The translations under genes and the position numbers were made by a program. A stretch of 64,000 nt of DNA from the NCBI GenBank assembly GCA_023014485.1, contig JAJOZX010001574.1:268501-332500 (forward strand), written 5' to 3'. Shown piece by piece: positions 21,895 to 31,883 of the stretch. A model generated the notes under the pieces. It had not been told where the DNA came from. It saw only the letters and a program-made list of their open reading frames with translations, and made no database searches. Position 1 is the first letter of the stretch, and every line of letters starts with the position of its first letter. The DNA is from Bathynomus jamesi. Lineage: Eukaryota; Arthropoda; Malacostraca; Isopoda; Cirolanidae.

Positions 21895-22690
21895 AATGCA
21901 GTAGGAGGCGTTGGTCTGGTATAATTAGAGCAATGAGTTTTTGTCAATGTAAGAACGATCAACAGTCAAAACCTCCTTACAAGCTTGAAAAGGAGTAGTG
22001 TGGAGTGGGGGATGGTGATGATCTCTTTTAATCGTAAATGTAGTAGAATTCACTGGTCAGGACTGGTATCAGAGCATTGGGGGTTCTCAAATGATAGCCT
22101 TTTTTAACTTTTTTTATTTTATCTACAGATTTTTAATACATGGGGAGTCTCGGGAGTCTCCAAATAGCTATATTAAATTAGTTTGGAAAGCCACTACTCT
22201 CCCTTTGTTCTTTCTTTCTTTTGCTCCTTCCTTTTTTTACGTCATTACTGAGCTAGTTTCTTGCAGGGAGGGCTAGTTAGGATACAGTAGAAATAGTAAC
22301 TCTCACTTTGCCAATAAATACAAGGAGCTGGTATGGTCTGGTTTCAGAGCACTGGGATTTGTCAGATGATAACCCATTCATAAAGAAGGGAAGCTTGATG
22401 GGAGCTCTCGGAAGAGTAAGCCTCCAAATAGACGTTTTCAGTTTCAGGGATGCTATTTTGGTGGACAGCGTAGGATTGTTAGTACTTTTAGGAAAATTGC
22501 GTTATATTTAAGTTAGCTAGGTACAGAAATTATCATAGCTTTATGTACAAATAATGATGTTCCCCTTTCTATTAAATGTAGTAGGAGGCGCTAGTCTGGT
22601 CTAGTTTCAGAACAATGGACGTTCTCAGATGATAGGAAGCTTAATGGGAACACTCGGAAGTCAGATTCTCCGACAAAACATATTCAACTT
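21895..22690. repeat. Diverged 250-bp-class tandem repeats
   Basis: Phrases of the type GTAGGAGGCG, TCTGGT, TTTCAGAGCA and TCAGATGATA recur near 21898, 22050, 22325 and 22577, with GGGAGTCTCGGGAGT-like text following. Units differ in spacing and sequence, so this is an old tandem array. Non-coding. Confidence 0.6.
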
Positions 22691-23445
22691 CAGGGAAGCT
22701 ACTGTACTTAGCTAGAGCAGAACTTTAGTTTTAAATAAGATCTAACAAAATTTTGTAAAAAAAAGGGGGAAACTTTTGTACATCTGTACACCGGTAAAGA
22801 AACACTTAAATTGGGGTGATTGGGGTGTGCTGGTGAGCTGGAGGTGCTTCTATATCAGTACCTCCTTATCTAATTAATCCTATACGAAGAGCGCGATATA
22901 AATTAGGTTCCAGTAAATCTTTTACTTGAAAAGGGGGAAAAATCACATACATGATGTACAATTTCGTGGGAATTTTTAAATTAGGATGTGCTGAATGTCT
23001 TGAGTTGCCTCTGGATCAATACTCACTTATCTAAGTAATTCAAAAGTGAAAGATGGCGATGTAAATAATTAATCTTTAAAAGTAAGTCTATCAGTACGAT
23101 GGTTTTGCCATTCATCGAAGAAATGATGCAGCGATGAAATGATGAATTTTTGTGTATAATAAATAAAAAATAAATTCCATAATGGAATTCCGGTATGGAT
23201 TACATTTAACGGTTTATTGTTTCATGCTATTCTTTATTTTCCACTATCCTCTAATACATAATTGGGTAATTATTAGGGATACAAAGTGCCAGATTGATAA
23301 AAGGGGGTAAGGGTGATAGTGAGTATGATACTGCCTCTGTTTTGCACTCTGAGAAGTAGAATTTTAATCCCTGCCAATCTCTTCAATCTCCCGGGTGCCC
23401 TTTAATCGTTGGCTTTTTAATTGCATAAAGAAATTAAAGAAAAAA
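22691..23445. other. Intron sequence, nothing firmly recognised
   Basis: Low-coding AT-rich sequence. Repeated phrases such as GGGGGAAA and CAGTACCTCCTTATCTAA / CAATACTCACTTATCTAA (22857, 23018) suggest another weak tandem duplication. Confidence 0.4.
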
Positions 23446-23451
23446 ATTTTC

Positions 23452-23454
<3 letters not shown>

Positions 23455-23485
<31 letters not shown>

Positions 23486-23637
23486 TGAGGTTAGAGTAAG
23501 AAGTTTAACAGCCACCATTTTAATGTTTAAAAATATTCAGTACTTTTATAGATAGAAAAAGATAATATGAAATCTAGGGGCCACCCCGCCAACGATGCGA
23601 GAACGTGCTTTGTCTGTTGTTTTCCGGAGCTTAAAAA

Positions 23638-23672
<35 letters not shown>
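23455..23672. repeat. Two (AAT)n microsatellites
   Basis: Tracts at about 23455-23485 and 23637-23672. Confidence 0.9.
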
Positions 23673-23674
<2 letters not shown>

Positions 23675-23781
23675 TAAATAATAATAGCAATAATGTAAAC
23701 AGTTTCGGATCGATTTGAAAATTTTCTACTCCTGCCTGCCGTCAATGTACCTTATTCACCTCGTCCATAACTGTCTTAAGC

Positions 23782-23937
23782 GAAGTCCAAACCCACAAGC
23801 CCCAGCACACCAACCTCAACAATTTCAAGAACCAGCCGAACAAGTTCTTTTGTAAAGTCCCTGACCAGCCATGCGTCACTGGCTACGAAGGCAGTTGGAG
23901 AGCGGAAATCAAATCCTTCTTCCACCAAATGCTGTAA
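23782..23937 (+). other. Possible terminal exon or gene fragment (51 codons)
   Basis: An open frame with strongly C-ending codons (VQTHKPQHTNLNNFKNQP...) follows an AG and ends at TAA (23935-23937); an AATAAA poly(A) signal lies at 24066-24071. The codon bias stands out from its AT-rich surroundings. I do not recognise the protein (contains FFCKVPDQPCVTGY). It lies inside an intron of the receptor gene on the opposite strand. It could be a host exon, a processed fragment, or chance. Confidence 0.25.
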
Positions 23938-24247
23938 ATAGGGCGAGATGCTGCAGAAGGTTCTGGTGAGTGCGGGGTTTCTCCCGGTATGACGTCCCTT
24001 TCCCGGTGACCCCTGCCCTGGTGACCCTTCTACTGACCGGTTCGTGGGTCGGTGTTAACGAAATTAATAAACGTCTGATAGCGCGACAGGAGGATGTTTT
24101 CAACTTAATTTTACTTACTCCAGCTAAGTAACTATTTTTACCTTTGCAATGTTTCCCACTTAATTTATATTATTTAGTCTGTCTCTGTCATAAATTTTAA
24201 AAATACAAGAATGACTTCCACTGTTATTATAAAACACAACAAAGTTT

Positions 24248-24450
24248 GGATCACCTGAAAATCAGGGACCCCAGCCTTCTTTAGTTAGCCTTATGAGGCT
24301 AACTAACGAAAATATCACGACCTAACCTAACCAATCGTTAGGTCAACTGTATGCCCTTGAGGATTGGTTAGGTTAGGTCGTGATATTTTCGTTAGTTAGC
24401 CTTATAAAGCTAACTAAAGAAGGCTGGGGGCCCTGATCTTCAAGTGATCC
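24248..24450. mobile_element. Palindromic MITE, copy 2, with 8-bp target duplication
   Basis: 203 bp, same structure as 19646-19848. Perfect 8-bp flanking duplication CAAAGTTT (24240-24247 and 24451-24458). The centre (TCGTTAGGTCAACTGTATGC) is in the opposite orientation to copy 1. Confidence 0.9.
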
Positions 24451-24951
24451 CAAAGTTTTAATATTTAACCTTATGTTTCGCAAATTAAATTAGACTTTTT
24501 ATGTTATAAATTATTTTAATATTTATTTTAGGCATTATTTGTAAACTAAACTATTTACTGAATACATTGATTGAATGAAATATAGGTGTGGCATCGCGTG
24601 ACTGATACTTTTACACCCCATTGGTTAAGTAGAAAAACGTCACGTGCTCCAGTACGAACAATTGAGATCTGTTCGGATGTTTACGTGCAGAAAGTCACGT
24701 ATTCTTTTCTGGGATTTACCCGAAGGCCTACTTCGAATTTAAATCCTATTTTTTAAATCCTAACTTTTTTCATTTAATTTATGTAAAAATCATATTTTAT
24801 ATTATTAATAAACCCCTCATTTTTGAAACCCCAACAGTTCGACCACAGGTCGATCCTGAACCGTCGTTTGGAGTCATCGTTAAGTAAGCATAAATATATA
24901 TAATTACAAGGATCTTTCTGGGGGACAATGTGGGAAGGACAAATATTAATA

Positions 24952-25023
24952 CGAGGGTCGGTACGAAAGTATTTTTCAGTTTGTAAATACAATAAAAGGC
25001 ATTACTTTCGTACCGCCCCTCGG
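24952..25023. repeat. Small hairpin element
   Basis: CGAGGGTCGGTACGAAAGTA and TACTTTCGTACCGCCCCTCG are inverted repeats with one mismatch around a 31-nt spacer. Probably a tiny MITE remnant. Confidence 0.75.
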
Positions 25024-26812
25024 AAGAAATATAAATAATAAATTAAATAATTTATAATAAATTCAAATAATTACATATGATTATGTACCGACGTTCATTC
25101 GTGGGATTTCAGGGAGAAGGGTAGGAAAGAGAAAGAGATAACAAATTAAATGAATATTAATGGGAAATATAAAAAATCAATAAATACTCAAAAGAATACT
25201 ACCGATGCCGATTCTTTGCCTATATTTAAAAAAAATAATTATCTTCATAAATTTTACTAATCTAATGTGAAAACTTTAAATTTTCATAATTTTACATTTC
25301 AAATTTGTTTAAATGCTTTTCCTTAGCTCACTCCACAATATACAACATCACAATTTGTTACTCATATACCGTAGCTAAAATGATGTTAAATAGTTTTATT
25401 ACTCAGTAAAATGCTAAAATAATTTTATTTTAGTTTCATAAATTGAATACGAATATTTAAAGTAATTGGTTTTTCTTATGTTGAAGGTATTTCCTTTCTT
25501 CAACAAGTCCCAAGTGCCCAATTTGAATAAAAAAAAATTGGATACATAATTTGGGTTTATAATATTAAAATATTTAAAATAAAGCCAACATAATAAGATG
25601 GTTTAACATATAAATTAGAAAGTACAACTTAATATAGAATTATTATTAATATAGAGTTCGAGATTACAATAGTTTATAAAATTCAGAGATTAGCTAGTTA
25701 GAGAAGATATAAATTTATGGGCAACTTAACTTATTAAGCTTTGTCTTTTTCATGAATGTAAAATATTTTTATATAATTACACTTTGAAATGAGTATAAAT
25801 TATCATAAATTGTGTTTTTTGTCTCTTCATTTTTCTCTATATATAGATTTTGTTTTGTAATGAAAATTTTAAAATTTCGAACTCGGTGAGAGAATCGACT
25901 AAATTTGGCTGATACCGATGTCGATGCCAAAAACGGCCGATTCTGCCGGTGCCGATGCCGATTAATCGGTACACTATATATATATATATATATATATATG
26001 TTATACACAAGCCACTCGAGTTCCCATAATACCCCATGTTTTATCTTCAATATTTAAGACAGCCCTTGAGATAAACCTCGAGTGTCATCGACTCGTGCGA
26101 CGCTCCCCCCCCCTTTTTCTTTGTTCTTAAATGCTTGCCTCGGCGCGTTTTGGACTCGTAGGAGGGATGGAGCACGAAAACAGATGCGGACCCGTCAGAA
26201 TAGATCTGGCGCTTCGTCGGGAATGAGTGAAAAGGCCGAGTGACGCCTGGAATTTCTCCGAGTAGGTCTTGAAGGGATTTGTTCGTTAAAAACTAAATTT
26301 GAGAGTTATTGAGTGAGATTTGAGATTTGAGTTCAAGATATGGAGTTTGAGAGAATATGGAGATTGTGAGTTTATGAGGAAATATTGAGAGCCGTTAGCC
26401 TAAACTACTGCGAGGGATGTAGTGGATGGGCAACGATAGAACTTAAATTATTTAATTAATGTTAAGACTAGTTTAAGAAAAAACCTGAACACCGTACTAT
26501 ATTTCAAATTCGAGACTGAACTTGTAGCCAAATGTGACTTAAATTTATTGATTAAAAGCTATTCAAACAAACTATTTCATTATCAAATACACACTAAAAT
26601 CGGGGGTACAGAAGTAAGCGGAAGATAAAGAATTCACGCAGAGGGTCACTAACTTGCAGAAAGATCTATTATAACTTCAGTTTACTCATCGAGCATTTAC
26701 AGTGACCTTCGAGAATAAACAATTTGTAATAAGGATCCGTCTCCCCTGACAACGGACATCTTTTATTCTTTATTACAAACTGGTGAAGAAGTAGGGGATA
26801 AACGGATTTTTT
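25024..26812. other. Intron sequence, mostly unrecognised
   Basis: AT-rich to 26040 with a (TA)n at 25974-25999 and repeats of CGATGCCGA near 25900-25965. 26060-26420 is GC-richer with purine-rich GAGTTTGAGAG-type sequence. No coding frame or named repeat recognised. Confidence 0.4.
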
Positions 26813-27155
26813 ATTATATATATATATATATATATATTATAATATATATATATATATTGGTTCTTTCTTCTGCCCTTTTAAGTTGATGAGAAGATCTATT
26901 CCCAGTCTTTCTTTTTAAGTTAAAACAATTAGCCACCTGTCAATAAACAATTATTCAACCATCAGTCTTAATGACCATTTTAGCTGAAGCCAACTGATAA
27001 CAAAGAAAACTCTTTCAGTGGCATGGATACCACCATACTACTGATCATTATGAAAACTACAATTGAAATTTAGTTGTGCAAATTCAGAATGTCACTAAAA
27101 ATATATTCAGGTTTTATTTTAATGCCATTGTATTACAAAAACTTTTTCACAATAG

Positions 27156-27186
<31 letters not shown>

Positions 27187-27216
27187 TTTTCTTTTCAGTT
27201 TTACCGCCGATTCGCA

Positions 27217-27258
<42 letters not shown>

Positions 27259-27362
27259 TTGCAGGGTATATACATATATATATACACACACACACACAGG
27301 ATATATACAGAGTGTATATATATATACACAGACCGTGCATGGAAGAAGGAGCTCTTCTAGGA

Positions 27363-27407
<45 letters not shown>

Positions 27408-27411
27408 GGAG

Positions 27412-27450
<39 letters not shown>
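26813..27450. repeat. Microsatellite cluster: TA, CA, GA
   Basis: (TA)n at 26813-26856, 27155-27182, 27220-27255, 27365-27402; (CA)n at 27283-27298; (GA)n at 27415-27446. Reading frames across them are artefacts made of Tyr-Ile repeats. Confidence 0.95.
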
Positions 27451-27451
<1 letters not shown>

Positions 27452-27516
27452 CATCCTATACAGTAATATTACAGTATATTGAATACTAAAAAGTAAATAT
27501 ACTGTACAATGCTTAC

Positions 27517-27596
27517 CTTGTGCAAGAATGACTTTCCACGCTGTCATAACAGCCGTAAAAGCATGGCCATTCGCACCCTGAGTAATATTTTCCTCA
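27517..27596 (-). CDS. Ionotropic receptor exon: M2 pore region
   Basis: On the minus strand a strong acceptor (CTTTTGTGTATTTCAG) precedes an 80-bp exon ending at a GTAAGC donor. It starts with one base completing a codon, then 26 codons (ENITQGANGHAFTAVMTAWK, then VILAQ), then one G. That single G joins the CA at the start of the 4638-4852 exon to give ...VILAQ-A-IPNPSERP, the M2/pore-to-M3 pattern of arthropod IRs (xxLLxQSIPxxPxxR). The phase agreement over 22.7 kb is the best evidence that these are exons of one gene. Confidence 0.75.
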
Positions 27597-27693
27597 CTGA
27601 AATACACAAAAGAATAGAATATTCTAATCATTCAAAAAGTATTGAAGTTTTTTTATTATTGATTTTTTCTCCTGTACGTTACACCTTCAATAT

Positions 27694-27920
27694 ACACGGT
27701 GAACCAAAAGTAGGTGGACAGTAGGTTGAATACGGTTTGTGTTCTATTATATTATAACTATGGTGTTCATTATAACTATGGTGTTTGTGTTATATTATAT
27801 TAAATATTATAACTAAATTTATTTAAATTTTATTTTGTATTATAGTATACAAAAAAATTAAATATGTATTCTCAAAATAAACGTTATCATTTACTGTCCA
27901 CCTACATTTGGTTCACCCTA
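27694..27920. mobile_element. MITE with mariner-like ends
   Basis: GGTGAACCAAAAGTAGGTGG with ACAGTA at the left is matched by TACTGTCCACCTACATTTGG with TTCACC at the right, 190 bp apart. TA lies outside both ends. No transposase frame. It stands about 100 bp upstream of the M2 exon in the receptor's direction of transcription. Confidence 0.75.
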
Positions 27921-28332
27921 TATAAGAGGAAAAAAGGTAGGGTAAAACTAATGAAATTTGAAAAGATGATAAATAAAGGATAAAGAAGTGATGGAAAAGA
28001 TACGCAGTTAATTTTGTGGTGTGTATTTTAAATCGAGAGACATTATTTTCAATGAGATATGAATGAGAATGATACAAGTTTATGTATCATAAAGAGAATA
28101 GAAAACATCTCAAAATACCAGTTTTAATTAATTGAGAAGCTAAAGTAAGTTTGCCAAATATGGAAATCATCAACATTTTGAATAACTTTTGAATAACTCT
28201 GAAATTAAAGGTCTAAACCCAATAACTCGGATGAAACAATTAGGTTTAGTGTAATAATAATTATTAAATTTATTAAAGGTTAAAATAATGAAATAATAAA
28301 ATTAATAAAAGTAATAATAATAATGAAATTTA

Positions 28333-28536
28333 GGATCACCGAAGGAGGTCAGTGCCCACAGCCTTCTTTAGTTAGCTTTATAAGGCTAAATACGAAAGTA
28401 TCACGACCTAACCTAACCAATCGTCAAGGGCGTACAGTTAACCTAACGATTGGTTAGGTTAGGTCGTGATATTTTCGTTAGTTAGTCTTATAAGGCTAAC
28501 TAAAGAAAGCTGGGGGCCCTGATTTTCAGGTGATCC
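28333..28536. mobile_element. Palindromic MITE, copy 3, with 8-bp target duplication
   Basis: 204 bp, same family as 19646-19848. Perfect 8-bp duplication GAAATTTA (28325-28332 and 28537-28544). The left arm is slightly more diverged than the right (GGAGGTCAGTGCCCACA versus the usual text). Confidence 0.9.
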
Positions 28537-28582
28537 GAAATTTATATTATAATTTATAATAATAATGAAAGGCTAAAAATAC

Positions 28583-28685
28583 TTGTTTGATTTCTGCTTC
28601 TTTCGCTGATCTTCGAAATGAAATAGGCGAGAAGAGAAATTCCGACCAGAAGTAGAGCCACTGAAAGCACATCTGCACACCATTT
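28583..28685 (-). CDS. Probable ionotropic receptor exon: M1
   Basis: Minus-strand frame with a hydrophobic helix LSVALLLVGISLLAYFI followed by SKISERSRNQTS. Position and pattern (PF...xW....S.xLLVG) fit M1, which must follow the PF motif encoded at 51824-51941 and precede the M2 exon at 27517-27596. Splice sites are weak: no AG is in the expected place before the KW codon pair (the nearest are further upstream), and the ACAAGTATTT donor gives a phase one base off the next exon, as if one G were missing. The exon limits are therefore estimates. Confidence 0.55.
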
Positions 28686-28728
28686 ATTGTAAAAGACTCG
28701 CTTCTTAATAAACATTATAACAATATGT

Positions 28729-29370
28729 GGATCAATCCCAGAATAGGCACCTGAAATCATTTTTAGGTGCTTAATCTGGGATTGAGGAGAAAAAAATATA
28801 AACAGTTTTTAGAGATATAATTTCATTGTTTTTATCAATATTTGAAAAAATCAACTCTAACCTAACCTAACCTAACCTAATCTTTTGCTATATCTTCTGC
28901 TTTTTTTGTTAGTTTTGCTATTCTTACCAGTTTGATTTTTACCTGATTTTCACATTTAATATTTTATTAATAATATTATTCGATTTACACAAAATATAGA
29001 ATCTTATTGGAACAAGCATAAATCAATAATCAAAACCAATGAGAGGATGTCGTCGTGAATTATTAGAAACATATCTATACCAATTTATGTGGCAAGATAG
29101 ATTTGCTTCAGATGGATTCAGAAACATTCGGGTTCATATTGCAGGAATTTATAATATCTAGAATTTTTCTTTATTCATTAAACCACTTTAAACCTTTTAT
29201 AACTTTGCCTTTATTACATTTGTAATAAACTTTGTATAAACAATACATTTTGTAATCATCAGGTTTTTTTTATTTAATTCCTTGCAAGGTGCCTATTCTG
29301 GGATTGAGGTTGAACGCAGGTGCTTCATCTGGGATTGAGGTACATCAGGTGCCTATTCTGGGATTGACCC
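28729..29370. mobile_element. 642-bp element with 25-bp TIRs and 8-bp target duplication
   Basis: Ends GGATCAATCCCAGAATAGGC with ACCTGA and its complement (one mismatch), flanked by perfect 8-bp direct repeats CAATATGT (28721-28728 and 29371-29378). Subterminal repeats of GGTGCTT/CATCTGGGATTGAGG lie inside both ends. No long frame. It shares the GGATCA start and 8-bp duplication with the palindromic MITEs, so the two may be mobilised by the same kind of transposase. It lies immediately upstream of the putative M1 exon. Confidence 0.85.
28857..28881. repeat. Short (CCTAA)n telomere-type tract
   Basis: Five consecutive CCTAA units, the complement of the arthropod TTAGG telomere repeat, inside the 642-bp element. 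Too short to be a true interstitial telomere. Confidence 0.8.
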
Positions 29371-29586
29371 CAATATGTTATGTTTATAAATGTTAAAAAA
29401 GAATATAGCATAGTTTAATATATATATATATATATATCGTAAAGAACGACGCTTGTATAGGAGATATTCCGCGCAAGACGAGAAAGAGAAAACAACAAAT
29501 GAAAAAATGAAGTACCACCTGGGAGGTGCCCCCTTGGGGCATTGGTTTCTGCGAGTATGTAGAGGAATTACGGCATTTGGAAGAGT

Positions 29587-29662
29587 GAAGTCCATGGTGT
29601 AGTGGTTATCGCGTCTGACCGGCAATCGGAAGATCCCGGGTTCGATTCCCAGGTGGTACTTC
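29587..29662 (+). tRNA. tRNA-like Pol III unit 1
   Basis: 76 nt with A box TGGTGTAGTGG, B box GGTTCGATTCC and a T6 terminator at 29664-29669. The first and last bases pair (GAAGT/ACTTC). The anticodon arm is TCTGA-CCGGCAA-TCGGA, which would read GGC, but position 33 is C rather than T and the T stem has a mismatch. Likely a tRNA-derived repeat or pseudo-tRNA. Confidence 0.6.
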
Positions 29663-29852
29663 ATTTTTTCATTTGTTGTTTTCTCTTTCTCGTCTTGCGC
29701 GGAATATCTCCTATACAAGCGTCGTTCTTTACGTTATTTATACTGCGTGTTCTTTGCAGTTGAATGTATATAATGTTACGGCATGCGGGAGGTGCCCCCT
29801 TGGGGCATTGGTTTCTGCGAGTATGTAGAGGAATTACGGCATTTGGAAGAGT

Positions 29853-29928
29853 GAAGTCCATGGTGTAGTGGTTATCGCGTCTGACCGGCAATCGGAAGAT
29901 CCCGGGTTCGATTCCCAGGTGGTACTTC
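29853..29928 (+). tRNA. tRNA-like Pol III unit 2
   Basis: Identical in boxes, arms and T6 terminator to unit 1. Confidence 0.6.
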
Positions 29929-30117
29929 ATTTTTTCATTTGTTGTTTTCTCTTTCTCGTCTTGCGCGGAATATCTCCTATACAAGCGTCGTTCTTTACGT
30001 TATTTATACTGCGTGTTCTTTGCAGTTGAATGTATATAATGTTACGGCATGCGGGAGGTGCCCCTTGGGGCATTGGTTTCTGCGAGTATGTAGAGGAATT
30101 ACGGCATTTGGAAGAGT

Positions 30118-30193
30118 GAAGTCCATGGTGTAGTGGTTATCGCGTCTGACCGGCAATCGGAAGATCCCGGGTTCGATTCCCAGGTGGTACTTC
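30118..30193 (+). tRNA. tRNA-like Pol III unit 3
   Basis: Identical in boxes, arms and T6 terminator to unit 1. Confidence 0.6.
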
Positions 30194-30384
30194 ATTTTTT
30201 CATTTGTTGTTTTCTCTTTCTCGTCTTGCGCGGAATATCTCCTATACAAGCGTCGTTCTTTACGTTATTTATACTGCGTGTTCTTTGCAGTTTGAATGTA
30301 TATAATGTTACGGCATGCGGGAGGTGCCCCCTTGGGGCATTGGTTTCTGCGAGTATGTAGAGGAATTACGGCATTTGGAAGAGT

Positions 30385-30460
30385 GAAGTCCATGGTGTAG
30401 TGGTTATCGCGTCTGACCGGCAATCGGAAGATCCCGGGTTCGATTCCCAGGTGGTACTTC
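30385..30460 (+). tRNA. tRNA-like Pol III unit 4
   Basis: Identical in boxes, arms and T6 terminator to unit 1. Confidence 0.6.
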
Positions 30461-30663
30461 ATTTTTTCATTTGTTGTTTTCTCTTTCTCGTCTTGCGCGG
30501 AATATCTCCTATACAAGCGTCGTTCTTTACGTTATTTATACTGCGTGTTCTTTGCAGTTGAATGTATATATATATATATAATATATATAACGTAAAGAAC
30601 GACGCTTGTATAGGAGATATTCCGCGCAAGACGAGAGAGAGAGAACGAAACAAATGAAAAAAT

Positions 30664-30739
30664 GAGGTAACCACCCGGGAATCGAACCCGGGATCTTCCG
30701 ATTGCCGGTCAGATGTGATACCATTACACCATGGGCCTC
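30664..30739 (-). tRNA. tRNA-like Pol III unit 5 (second subfamily)
   Basis: A box TGGTGTAATGG, B box GGTTCGATTCC, T6 terminator (30657-30662 complement). The T stem is perfectly paired here (CCGGG/CCCGG). The outer pair is GAGG/CCTC where plus units have GAAG/CTTC, a compensatory change suggesting the stem was once selected. Confidence 0.6.
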
Positions 30740-30929
30740 ACTTACAAATGCCGTAATTCTTCTACATACTCGCAGAAACCAATGCCCCAAGGGGGCACCT
30801 CCCGCATGCCGTAACATTATATACATTCAACTGCAAAGAACACGCAGTATAAACAACGTAAAGAACGACGCTTGTATAGGAGATATTCCGCGCAAGACGA
30901 GAGAGAGAGAACGAAACAAATTAAAAAAT

Positions 30930-31005
30930 GAGGTAACCACCCGGGAATCGAACCCGGGATCTTCCGATTGCCGGTCAGATGCGATACCATTACACCATGG
31001 GCCTC
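30930..31005 (-). tRNA. tRNA-like Pol III unit 6 (second subfamily)
   Basis: Like unit 5, with one difference in the anticodon arm flank (GCATC for ACATC) and T6 at 30923-30928 (complement). Confidence 0.6.
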
Positions 31006-31179
31006 ACTCTTCCAAATGCCGTAATTCTTCTACATACTCGCAGAAACCAATGCCCCAAGGGGGCGCGGAATATCTCCTATACAAGCGTCGTTCTTTACGT
31101 TGTTTATACTGCGTGTTCTTTGCAGTTGAATGTGTGTGTATATATACATATATATATATATACACACACTATTAAGTTA

Positions 31180-31880
31180 ACACAATAAAAGCTTTAAAAA
31201 TTGTAAATTCCGTGACCAAACTGTCATCGAGAAAAATACTTATTTAAAATCTTGTTCTTAATGTACAGGGTGAGCGAAAAGTACCTGTGCACCTGTCCAC
31301 TTCCAATTTTGCGGGTAGATTGCTGTGTCGTTTAAGCCGATGAAGTGAATAAGGGAAAGCTAAGCAACATTTAACCTTCAGCAAAGTTTAATTTAGTTAA
31401 TTGAATGATATAACTGAGGACGGGAAACGAATGACTGTTCATTAAACCTAAAAGCTAAACCTAAAACCCAAAACCTAAAAGAGAGAGAGAGTGGCAGGTA
31501 TTTAGGTGACTACACTTTATGGTAATAACATTAAAATTACATTTCCAACACTGCACTGTCAATAATAGCTTTTATTTCTCATCAAGGAGAGCGAAAGACT
31601 GTAGTCAAAACAGTTAAAATGGTTACTGTATGGAAGCACCACAGGGTCACCAACTGACTGATTTCACTGGGGAACAAATTTTAACTTTTCTTTGGTTTCT
31701 TGGACGTGAACAGGTCGGTCTTATAGGATTTTTTCCGCTGATTCCGAATATAGCCGTAGAATTTCTCTATCACCCAAGGTTACTGAGAAATTTGTATTTT
31801 AATATTTATTAAAAAAGTGTATAGAAGTTAGTAAAAATACTTCATAAAAATTATATTAGTGGCAGATTGGCATTTAAATA
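31180..31880. other. Intron sequence, nothing firmly recognised
   Basis: ACAGGGTGAGCGAAAAGTAC at 31265 resembles a mariner-type end, but no partner was found. The rest is AT-rich. Confidence 0.4.
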
Positions 31881-31883
31881 TTC

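Larger units (their letters stand above)
29440..31131. repeat. 266-bp tandem array of tRNA-like units, partly inverted
   Basis: Four plus-strand units with starts spaced 265-267 bp, then two minus-strand units spaced 266 bp, with partial inverted pieces at both edges (29440-29526 and 31066-31131). Each unit holds a tRNA-like gene, a T6 run, the phrase CGGAATATCTCCTATACAAG and GGTGCCCCCTTGGGGC. Plus units are nearly identical to each other; the minus pair forms a slightly different subfamily. A (TA)n hinge at 30567-30588 lies at the orientation switch. Confidence 0.9.

Noticed and set aside
24774..24992. 72-codon minus-strand frame as another receptor exon
   Set aside because: No splice sites or receptor motifs, and the M2-M3 junction already joins in phase without it.
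27070..27640. Long overlapping frames on both strands rich in Tyr-Ile repeats
   Set aside because: They are translations of (TA)n, (CA)n and (GA)n microsatellites; only the 80-bp receptor exon within is supported.
29587..30460. Functional tRNA-Ala(GGC) genes
   Set aside because: Anticodon loop lacks U33, acceptor pairing and discriminator position are irregular, and units lie in a tandem repeat; kept only as tRNA-like.
29353..31175. Repeated 80-150 codon frames with KRKQQMKK and IPLHTRRNQCPKG text
   Set aside because: They are frames through the tRNA-like tandem units, repeated because the units are, with no independent sign of coding.
31265..31300. Isolated mariner-like terminus ACAGGGTGAGCG
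   Set aside because: No opposite terminus or transposase was found nearby; mentioned only as a resemblance.
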